Source: an uncultured Eubacteriales bacterium (GTDB taxonomy: Bacteria > Bacillota > Clostridia > Lachnospirales > Lachnospiraceae). From it: a stretch of DNA of 34,653 bases. The notes under the pieces are model-generated. The model ran no database searches, was not told the DNA's origin, and saw only the letters and a list, made by a program, of their open reading frames with translations. Shown here in pieces: positions 1 through 5,577 of the stretch; the stretch's first letter is position 1; each line of letters begins with the position of its first letter. The translations under genes were made by a program, and so were the position numbers. The stretch lies in contig UQYF01000030.1 of the NCBI GenBank assembly GCA_900545175.1, positions 1-34,653 on the forward strand, in the 5' to 3' direction.

Positions 1-400
1 ATCGCTTGCTGAACTGCGGAGCGCGACGAGCTGCTTTGAGACCGTACTTCTTTCTCTCCTTCATTCTTGGATCTCTTGTTAAGAAGCCGCTCTTCTTGAG
101 TACCGGACGGAAGTCTGCATCAGCCTTGCAAAGTGCTCTTGCAATGCCGTGACGGATAGCACCAGCCTGACCTGTTGTACCACCACCGTGTACGTTAACG
201 AGAACATCATACTTATCAGCTGTCTCTGTAGCTACGAGTGGCTGACGAACGATGAGCTTAAGTGTCTCGAGACCAAAATACTCATCAATGCTTCTCTTGT
301 TTACTGTGATATCGCCCTTACCAGGCATAATGTATACTCTTGCGATGCTGCTCTTTCTTCTACCTGTACCATAGAATTTTGCGCTTGTTGCCTTAGCCAT
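1..400 (-). CDS. rpsI: 30S ribosomal protein S9 (stop codon cut by window edge)
   Basis: Component of the 30S head, whose C-terminal tail reaches toward P-site tRNA. The frame reads from MAKATSAKFYGTGRRKSSIA to the basic tail RRAPQFSKR, both typical of S9. All 133 sense codons are inside the window; only the first base of the stop codon (T on the minus strand, position 1) is visible, so the gene is complete apart from two bases. It lies 28 bases downstream of rplM, with a GGAGGAAAATACA ribosome binding site before the ATG, and is co-transcribed with it as in most bacteria. It was too close to the edge to show as a closed reading frame, but the identification is secure. Confidence 0.96.
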   Translation of the reverse strand, partial: MAKATSAKFYGTGRRKSSIARVYIMPGKGDITVNKRSIDEYFGLETLKLIVRQPLVATETADKYDVLVNVHGGGTTGQAGAIRHGIARALCKADADFRPVLKKSGFLTRDPRMKERKKYGLKAARRAPQFSKR

Positions 401-428
401 TGTATTTTCCTCCTTCTTGTTCCTTTAA

Positions 429-857
429 TTAAAATGTCAATGTCTCAGGCTTCTGAGCTGCGTGATCATGCTCAGGTCCTGCATATACATGAAGCTTTGT
501 GTACATTGTTCTTCCTAAAGGTCCCTTTGGAAGCATACCCTTAACTGCTAACTCAACAGCTCTCTCAGGCTTCTTAGCCATAAGCTCTCTGAGTGTTGTC
601 TCCTTCATACCGCCAACATACTCGGAATGATTATAATAAATCTTCTGATCTAACTTCTTACCTGTAACCTTAACCTTGTCAGCGTTAACGATGATTACAT
701 AATCACCTGTGTCAAGGCTTGGTGTAAATGTAGGCTTATTCTTGCCTCTAAGTACTGCTGCAACATTAGCTGCGAGACGGCCTAATGTATATCCTGTAGC
801 GTCAACTACATACCATTTTCTCTCGATTGTTGATGGACTAGCCATAAATGTGTTCAT
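429..857 (-). CDS. rplM: 50S ribosomal protein L13
   Basis: Early-assembly 50S protein, 142 aa, the usual length. The N-terminus MNTFMASPSTIERKWYVVDA and the motif GRLAANVAAVLRGKNKPTFTP are diagnostic of L13; the C-terminal MLPKGPLGRTMYTKLHVYAG is also typical. An AGGAGGTTGACCA ribosome binding site precedes the ATG. First gene of an rplM-rpsI pair with its own promoter (1022-1050) and a roughly 160-base leader. In Bacillus and relatives rplM usually follows truA directly; here truA is about 7 kb away. Confidence 0.97.
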   Translation of the reverse strand: MNTFMASPSTIERKWYVVDATGYTLGRLAANVAAVLRGKNKPTFTPSLDTGDYVIIVNADKVKVTGKKLDQKIYYNHSEYVGGMKETTLRELMAKKPERAVELAVKGMLPKGPLGRTMYTKLHVYAGPEHDHAAQKPETLTF

Positions 858-1015
858 TGGTCAACCTCCTTGAAATTTTCAAAAGCGTATATTAATTCAA
901 ACATATAGGATGCCATCGGTGATAAGACCGACAACGTGCCGTATAATCGGCGAAAGTATATAGTAAAATGTCGTACCGGGGCTTTGGCTAAACATTTACT
1001 TTCGTACTGTCACAG
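858..1015 (-). promoter_or_regulatory. Structured 5' leader of rplM, candidate L13 autoregulatory leader
   Basis: About 158 bases lie between the predicted transcription start and the rplM ATG. Read as RNA it holds an 8-bp pairing of 997-1004 with 951-958 (TACTTTCG/CGAAAGTA), which cannot form together with a competing pairing of 992-1000 with 962-971 (ACATTTACT against AGTAAAATGT, one bulge). Two more hairpins follow: 938-951 (GCCG/CGGC, 6-base loop) and 917-930 (CGGT/ACCG, 6-base loop). L13-type leaders that control rplM-rpsI are known in Firmicutes. I infer the same role from position; I cannot match it to the published consensus without a covariance search. Confidence 0.5.
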
Positions 1016-1021
1016 TTTTAC

Positions 1022-1050
1022 ATTATATAATAGGTTGTTCGCGATGTCAA
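1022..1050 (-). promoter_or_regulatory. Sigma-70-type promoter of rplM-rpsI
   Basis: Minus strand reads TTGACA (1045-1050), a 17-base spacer, then TATAAT (1022-1027): both hexamers match the consensus exactly. Transcription should start near 1015, giving a leader of about 158 bases. Confidence 0.85.
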
Positions 1051-1086
1051 CGGCTTTTTAAGCTTTTTATAAACATTTTTAAATGA

Positions 1087-1126
1087 TTATCCACAATTCT
1101 GCATCATAATGCAGAGCTTATCCACT
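1087..1126. other. Hairpin flanked by two DnaA-box-like sequences upstream of the rplM promoter
   Basis: TTATCCACA (1087-1095) matches the DnaA-box consensus, and TTATCCACT (1118-1126) differs at one base. Between them is a perfect 7-bp stem, TCTGCAT/ATGCAGA (1098-1104 and 1109-1115), with a 4-base loop. There is no U-tract on either side, so it is not an obvious terminator. The rest of the gap between 1050 and azlD (1249) shows nothing else I can support. DnaA binding is only a possibility. Confidence 0.25.
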
Positions 1127-1248
1127 ATCGCATTTCCTAATCGTATACATTTTACAGCCACAAATCCTTTAAACTTAACTTTTGCTCGTTGTTTATACCA
1201 TAATCCTACAGTCTGGTAATTCTCAACATTTCCTATATATTCTCTCTT

Positions 1249-1584
1249 CTAACCGATTAACCCCAGTAACAGCATATAGCATACTGTCCCTGCAAATATG
1301 CTTGCAAGCGTATTGTGCTTCCATTTGTATGTAAAAATAACTACTGCCGATGCTATCACAGCAGGAATGCCTTCACTAACAGGTTTCTTTATGACACCCT
1401 TGAAGCAATATACAATAAGCACAGCCATAATAGCCGAAGGAAGAACCTTCCCAAGTGCAGACACCTTGTCAGGCAGGCTGTTTTTTCCGTTAAAAATCAG
1501 AAAAGGCAATGCCCTGAGAAAAAATGTTATGACAGCGGATAATAAAATCGCTGCGATAATATATTTAACGTCCACTTCTTTCAC
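1249..1584 (-). CDS. azlD: AzlD-family branched-chain amino acid transport subunit
   Basis: Small membrane protein, 111 aa, with about four hydrophobic segments; the stretch ITFFLRALPFLIF followed by a Pro-rich turn and VLPSAIMAVLIVYC is typical of AzlD. AzlD normally works with AzlC as a branched-chain amino acid exporter in the cytoplasmic membrane. The start is GTG (1582-1584), inside the 3' end of the azlC remnant. A GAAGGCAG stretch lies upstream as ribosome binding site. Because its partner gene is reduced to 47 codons here, this AzlD is probably non-functional or works with an AzlC encoded elsewhere. Length is normal for the family (about 100-110 aa), and no frameshift is visible. Confidence 0.8.
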   Translation of the reverse strand: MKEVDVKYIIAAILLSAVITFFLRALPFLIFNGKNSLPDKVSALGKVLPSAIMAVLIVYCFKGVIKKPVSEGIPAVIASAVVIFTYKWKHNTLASIFAGTVCYMLLLGLIG

Positions 1585-1708
1585 CTGCCTTCTGCATCAT
1601 CATGCCATAAGCCATGCTGACAAAAAAATAGCTGCACATTATCGGAATTGCTTTGATAATGGCTGCTTTAAAAATCTTATTTTCTTTTAAACGTGAAATA
1701 CCCCTCAT
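1565..1708 (-). pseudogene. azlC: azlC remnant: N-terminal segment joined to a short C-terminal tail
   Basis: A 47-codon frame starts at ATG 1706-1708 and stops with TAA at 1565-1567, overlapping azlD by 20 bases. Residues 12-42 read FKAAIIKAIPIMCSYFFVSM followed by AYGMMMQKAG. This is the conserved first membrane segment of AzlC (family pattern: IPI...F..GIAYG.LM...G). A complete AzlC runs about 230-240 aa, but here the frame jumps after MQKAG to ERSGR and stops. Some 190 residues are missing, while the normal head-to-tail arrangement with azlD is kept. An internal in-frame deletion is the simplest reading. I recognise the family from the motif only; alignment to a full AzlC would confirm it. 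Confidence 0.65.
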
Positions 1709-1748
1709 CAGCTTAATTCCTACCATTATGCTTGAATTTATTTTTTAC

Positions 1749-1777
1749 AGTATTCCACGTTTTAATAAACCTGTCAA
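1749..1777 (-). promoter_or_regulatory. Candidate promoter of the azlC remnant-azlD unit
   Basis: Minus strand TTGACA (1772-1777), 17-base spacer, AATACT (1749-1754). The -35 is perfect and the -10 moderate. It lies 41 bases upstream of the azlC ATG, so the promoter side of the unit seems intact although azlC is not. Confidence 0.5.
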
Positions 1778-1809
1778 GTGTCACTGCATCATTTAACCTT
1801 GCTTGCACA

Positions 1810-1835
1810 TTAATGCATTAAGATTATGCATAATC
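1810..1835. promoter_or_regulatory. Two abutting perfect palindromes, operator-like
   Basis: TTAATGCATTAA (1810-1821) and GATTATGCATAATC (1822-1835) are each perfect palindromes, share the core TTATGCATAA with small changes, and touch without a gap; their centres are 13 bp apart. They lie between the end of the lipoprotein remnant and the azl promoter, about 33 bp upstream of its -35. This is what a pair of dimer-binding sites would look like. The binding protein is unknown; the nearby AraC-type regulator is a possible but unproven candidate, since AraC sites are usually direct repeats. Confidence 0.4.
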
Positions 1836-1859
1836 AAATATTCAGAGTACCTGCATAAG

Positions 1860-2349
1860 CTAGATTGCCTGCTCACCATTCACATAGAGATGATATCCGT
1901 TTGCTGTGATATTGGCCAATTCTCCTGTGAAGCTTGTCACATAGCTGTCGGCTGTCAATGTCCATGTTGATGTATCATTGAGTGTCACACTTACTGTTCC
2001 GGCATCACCGTCAGAATTGATTGCACCTGTAAATGAACTTGCTTCTGCCATTGAGAAATCAAGGAAAGATATACTGTCAACAATTATATTTCCTTCAATC
2101 TTCTGTGCCTTGGCATCTAATACAACATCTCCGCCATTTGCTCCCTGTGTTCCCCATCCTCTTGAGGTGCTTCCACCGAAGCCGCCATTTCCGTCCGGCT
2201 TATCTCCGCTTGGTGGTTGTCCGGGCTGTACTTTCACTCACCTGTGATGTTGCAGCTAAGCTGTCATTCCCTTTTGCCGCACAACCTGTCATCATAGCTG
2301 TTATAAGTAATGCTGTGCACCCAAGTGCTGCTGCTTTTCTATTTCTCAT
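1860..2349 (-). pseudogene. Remnant of a Cthe_2159-like carbohydrate-binding lipoprotein
   Basis: The 5' part starts at ATG 2347-2349 after a strong AGGAGG site and encodes a lipoprotein signal (MRNRKAAALGCTALLITAMM then TGCAA, with the lipobox cysteine), reads on to SESTARTTTKRR and stops near 2200. In another frame the sequence continues from PGQPPSGDKPDGNGGFGG at about 2230 through a beta-rich C-terminal segment (TWTLTADSYVTSFTGELANI, then NGYHLYVNGEQAI) to the stop at 1860. Full members of this family are roughly 500-600 aa, with a long beta-helix between these two ends. Here that middle is absent and the two ends are out of frame. It reads as an internal deletion with an out-of-frame junction. 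Family assignment is from memory of the C-terminal pattern; moderately sure. Confidence 0.65.
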
Positions 2350-2462
2350 TTTAAAAACCTCCTGTATTAAGTCGCTGTTCTTTATGTGACCCAATATACA
2401 GAATATCTGTGTTTAAAATCTGTGGGTAATGTTAAAAAAATGTGAAAAGCAGATAATAGTAA

Positions 2463-2491
2463 TTGAAATGAACCTCTTTTTCCTATATATT
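2463..2491 (+). promoter_or_regulatory. Promoter of the AraC-type regulator
   Basis: TTGAAA (2463-2468), 17-base spacer, TATATT (2486-2491) on the plus strand, about 52 bases upstream of the ATG. The region between this promoter and the divergent lipoprotein remnant also holds ACAGAATATCTGT, an imperfect palindrome near 2398-2410, which could be an operator for either direction. Confidence 0.6.
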
Positions 2492-2543
2492 ATGATGATA
2501 TCAATGTTCAAATCAGAAATGTTTAACCATAAGGAGTCCGCAT

Positions 2544-3674
2544 ATGGATTTAAAGCAGTACACTCACGAACTTATATATGAAGGAAAATACATCCCTCTG
2601 ACTGACAGCCTTGAGCAGTTTAGGATTGTATGTCCTGAGTACGCTCCGCACGAAACGGAGATAAAGCCCTATCCCCTTCCGGCATCCGAGCACATCTTCG
2701 CACTCATATGGGAGATAAATCCGAAACACGTCGTCTCGGCAACCATCCGTCCATCCGAGCCGCACTTTATCTACTCGAAGGAATTCACACCGGGAATGAG
2801 AACCCAGATGCATTCCCACGAATATCTCGAATTATTTTACATAATTGACGGAGAATACAGGCAAAAAATTCTGGGAAACGAATATGTATTCCATAAAGGT
2901 GAGCTTTGTCTTATAGACAGGAACTGCCAGCATCAGGAAATACTGGGCGAAAAGCCCGCTGCCATACTCTTCCTCGGAATCACCAATATCATGTTCGATG
3001 GTGTTATGGAAAAACAGGTAAGCACCGAACGAATATCATCATTTTTAAAGACGGCACTGCTTAAGCAAAAATCTCTCCAACAATATCTGCATTTTAAGCC
3101 ACTGTCTGCACAGGCTGTATCCGTAAGCAATGCGAAGCTTTCATCAGGCGCAGCCGCTTCTAGTGCAGGCAGCGAAAATGCTTCATCCCTTATCGAAAGC
3201 ACTCTGATGCAGCTTTTAACCGAACTTGAACGCCATGACGAGGCTTCTCCTTATATATGTCAGGGGCTTCTTCTAAGAATATTTTACATACTAAGCACTC
3301 AGTATGATTTTTCTATCTCTCAGAAGCTTCGCCATGAAATGAATGGGATTTTATTTGACGAAATCACAAAATTTATCAATGAAAATCTTGCAGACATATC
3401 CCTTGCGTCACTTGCAGATGAATTTCATTTTCAGGAAGATTACTTTAACAGATTACTAAAGACCCGGACAGGACTCACCTATACGGAATATCTGCAACAG
3501 TGCCGGTTAAAGAAAGCAGCGGAGCTTCTGCGCTCTACCAGCTACAGCATAGACTATATAATGGAGCTCATCGGCTACCATAACAAAGGCTATTTTTACC
3601 GGATATTCCATGAGCAGTATAAACTGACTCCGGCAAAATACCGCGCAGAACACAAGTCCAAAGCCGCCCATTAA
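2544..3674 (+). CDS. AraC-family transcriptional regulator with N-terminal cupin domain
   Basis: Cytoplasmic DNA-binding regulator, 376 aa. Residues about 80-150 form a cupin-type sensor (HSHEYLELFYIIDGEYR, then FHKGELCLIDRNCQH). Residues about 270-370 are the two helix-turn-helix motifs of AraC/XylS: ISLASLADEFHFQEDYFNRL and the second HTH YSIDYIMELIGYHNKGYFYR followed by IFHEQYKLTPAKYR. A Ser/Ala-rich stretch at 192-215 looks like a flexible insertion between the domains. An AAGGAG site precedes the ATG. It is the only intact plus-strand gene of the island and is divergent from the lipoprotein remnant, which would make that gene a natural target; with the target broken the regulator may be an orphan. 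The ligand cannot be told from sequence. Confidence 0.9.
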   Translation: MDLKQYTHELIYEGKYIPLTDSLEQFRIVCPEYAPHETEIKPYPLPASEHIFALIWEINPKHVVSATIRPSEPHFIYSKEFTPGMRTQMHSHEYLELFYIIDGEYRQKILGNEYVFHKGELCLIDRNCQHQEILGEKPAAILFLGITNIMFDGVMEKQVSTERISSFLKTALLKQKSLQQYLHFKPLSAQAVSVSNAKLSSGAAASSAGSENASSLIESTLMQLLTELERHDEASPYICQGLLLRIFYILSTQYDFSISQKLRHEMNGILFDEITKFINENLADISLASLADEFHFQEDYFNRLLKTRTGLTYTEYLQQCRLKKAAELLRSTSYSIDYIMELIGYHNKGYFYRIFHEQYKLTPAKYRAEHKSKAAH

Positions 3675-3686
3675 TCATCTATGTGC

Positions 3687-3919
3687 GTGTATAACGTGTT
3701 ATGCTTATGCATTTTGGCTCCGTTGTCCGAAGCAAGTTGTTCTAAGGACTCTGATAAATGTTTTCTATTCGTCCGCCACCGAAGCCGGCATACATCCTTG
3801 TATGCATGGCTTCTAAAGCAGCATCCTTGCTGCTTTTGGCTAATAAGCAGACAGAGTCCTAATAACAACTAAGCTTCTCCCAAAAGTCGTAAAATGCATA
3901 ACCATAACACGTTATACAC
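3687..3919. repeat. 233-bp near-palindromic element with 29-bp terminal inverted repeats (MITE-like)
   Basis: The left end (3687-3715, starting GTGTATAACGTGTTATG) and the right end (3891-3919, ending CATAACACGTTATACAC) are inverted copies that match at 28 of 29 positions. The inverted match continues inward with small gaps; both arms carry AGTTGTT followed three bases later by AGGACTCTG. The centre has two further hairpins with the same TCCT loop: GCATACA/TGTATGC, extended by an outer AAGCC/GGCTT, and AAAGCAGCA/TGCTGCTTT. No protein frame of interest and no clear target-site duplication were seen. It fits a non-autonomous transposable element or a large structured RNA or attenuator. It lies 12 bases after the araC-type stop, so it might also end that transcript. 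Confidence 0.6.
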
Positions 3920-3969
3920 AATTAAGTTTACATGTTATGTTTTTACACCCCAATTTTTTATTTAACTAC

Positions 3970-4005
3970 AAAAGGCGTGTACAGATAATCAAATCTGCAC
4001 ACGCC
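3970..4005 (-). terminator. Rho-independent terminator of eno
   Basis: On the minus strand, GGCGTGT plus CAGAT arms (3974-3986 and 3993-4005, one mismatch, 6-base loop) are followed by TTTT. It starts about 75 bases after the eno stop. The stretch between it and the stop shows nothing else. Confidence 0.75.
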
Positions 4006-4080
4006 AAAATATTAATCTCGCTTTCAACTATTAATATAGTTATCCGTTATCTCGCCACTATTTACAGCAGCCCATTTTCA

Positions 4081-5379
4081 CTACTTCACATTAAAAGCCT
4101 TGATTCCCGGATACACAGCTGCCTTGCCAAGCTCCTCCTCAATTCTCAGAAGCTGGTTGTACTTTGCAACACGCTCAGAGCGGCTAGGTGCTCCTGTCTT
4201 AATCTGACAAGTGTTAAGAGCAACCGCAAGGTCTGCGATTGTCGTATCAGCCGTCTCTCCTGAACGATGTGAGGATATGGCAGTGTAGCCTGCCTTATGA
4301 GCCATCTTGATTGCTTCAAGAGTCTCCGACACTGAGCCAATCTGGTTAAGCTTTATAAGTATTGCATTTCCCGCGCCAAGATCTATGCCCTTTGCAAGTC
4401 TCTCAGTGTTAGTAACAAAAAGGTCATCACCTACAAGCTGTACTCTGTCTCCAAGTCTCTTAGTAAGCTTCTGCCAGCCTTCCCAATCCTCCTCATCAAG
4501 TCCATCCTCGATTGAGATTATAGGATACTTCTCGCAAAGCTTAACCCAATGCTCAATAAGCTCCTCCGCAGTATACTCAGTTCCCGCCTTCGGAAGCTTA
4601 TAGAAGCCTTTGCCCTTCTCACTCTTCCATTCGGATGAAGCCGCATCCATCGCAATCTTGAAATCGCGTCCCGGCTCATAACCGGCCTTCTTAACTGCCT
4701 CTAAGATTGTCTCAATAGCCTCCTCGTCAGATTTAAGCGCCGGTGCAAAACCTCCCTCATCACCTACAGAGGTTGCAAGTCCGCGTTCCTTTAATATGGA
4801 AGCAAGTGCATGGAATACCTCAGCACACCATCTTAAGCATTCCTTAAACGATGGAGCTCCTATAGGCATAATCATAAATTCCTGAACATCAAGTCCTGAT
4901 GAGAGCGCATGGCAGCCGCCATTTACAATATTCATCATAGGAACAGGAAGTCTGTTTCCTGATATTCCTCCAAGGAAACGATAAAGCGGAATGTCAAGTG
5001 ATATTGAAGCCGCTCTTGCTGTCGCAATCGAAACTGCAAGAATGGCATTGGCACCAAGCTTTGATTTATCCTTAGTTCCGTCAGCTTCAATCATGGCTCT
5101 GTCAACCGCATATATATCGGATGCATCAAGTCCTGTGACCGCATCATTTATTATAGTATTGATATTCTCAACTGCTTTTAATACACCTTTTCCAAGATAT
5201 CTGGATTTATCACCATCCCTAAGCTCAAGCGCCTCAAATTCACCTGTTGATGCACCGCTTGGAGCAGTTCCTCTTCCAACAGTTCCATCTGCAAGATATA
5301 CCTCCGCCTCAACTGTAGGATTTCCTCTTGAATCTAATATCTCTCTTCCGATAACCTTCTCAATCTCAAGATAATTCAT
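4081..5379 (-). CDS. eno: Enolase (phosphopyruvate hydratase)
   Basis: Glycolytic enzyme converting 2-phosphoglycerate to phosphoenolpyruvate in the cytoplasm, Mg-dependent. It is 432 aa, the normal bacterial length. Visible family motifs are the mobile loop SGASTGEFEALELRDGD, the catalytic-acid region SVGDEGGFAP, the metal ligands in SIEDGLDEEDWEGW and in LVGDDLFVTN, and the enolase signature LIKLNQIGSVSETLEA with its catalytic Lys, then SHRSGETADT. ATG start at 5377-5379 with a GGGAG site 9 bases upstream. It is a stand-alone transcription unit: own promoter (5546-5574), a leader of about 160 bases with switch-like pairing, and a hairpin terminator. Confidence 0.98.
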   Translation of the reverse strand: MNYLEIEKVIGREILDSRGNPTVEAEVYLADGTVGRGTAPSGASTGEFEALELRDGDKSRYLGKGVLKAVENINTIINDAVTGLDASDIYAVDRAMIEADGTKDKSKLGANAILAVSIATARAASISLDIPLYRFLGGISGNRLPVPMMNIVNGGCHALSSGLDVQEFMIMPIGAPSFKECLRWCAEVFHALASILKERGLATSVGDEGGFAPALKSDEEAIETILEAVKKAGYEPGRDFKIAMDAASSEWKSEKGKGFYKLPKAGTEYTAEELIEHWVKLCEKYPIISIEDGLDEEDWEGWQKLTKRLGDRVQLVGDDLFVTNTERLAKGIDLGAGNAILIKLNQIGSVSETLEAIKMAHKAGYTAISSHRSGETADTTIADLAVALNTCQIKTGAPSRSERVAKYNQLLRIEEELGKAAVYPGIKAFNVK

Positions 5380-5540
5380 TGACCTAATCTCCCTTCCGCC
5401 GCCTTACCACAGCGCAAATAGTAATGCATAAGCCGATACATGGCAATCCATGCCGGTTATGTTACCTCAACGGAAGGGCCAGACAAACCCTTCCGAAAGA
5501 AGTATTAAATGATTATTCACAAGTTAGTATTATCTAACCG
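5380..5540 (-). promoter_or_regulatory. eno 5' leader with mutually exclusive pairings around the ribosome binding site
   Basis: Read as RNA: CGGAAGGG (5488-5495), a 9-base loop, CCCUUCCG (5471-5478) form a perfect 8-bp hairpin. A second, identical CGGAAGGG lies at 5391-5398 and runs straight into the Shine-Dalgarno GGGAG before the eno ATG. The single CCCUUCCG can therefore pair either with the upstream copy (ribosome site free) or the downstream copy (ribosome site masked). A small hairpin CAUGG/CCAUG lies between. This is the architecture of a translational switch. I do not recognise it as a known riboswitch class and the ligand, if any, is unknown. Confidence 0.5.
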
Positions 5541-5545
5541 AAGTT

Positions 5546-5574
5546 ATAGTATACTATCTCGTTGTAATTGTCAA
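5546..5574 (-). promoter_or_regulatory. Promoter of eno
   Basis: Minus strand TTGACA (5569-5574), 17-base spacer, TACTAT (5546-5551). The -35 starts only 4 bases after the stop codon of the histidine kinase gene, so eno is transcribed separately although it follows in the same direction. Confidence 0.8.
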
Positions 5575-5577
5575 GAA

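Noticed and set aside
149..544. 131-codon plus-strand frame over rpsI and rplM
   Set aside because: Fully antisense to two certain ribosomal protein genes, Cys-rich low-quality composition, no ribosome site.
1298..1690. Plus-strand frames over azlD and the azlC remnant
   Set aside because: Antisense to azlD, whose hydrophobic pattern matches its family; the plus frames lack ribosome sites and family features.
3681..3872. Short frames within the palindromic element
   Set aside because: Both strands give short frames because of the symmetry; no ribosome site and no transposase-like text.
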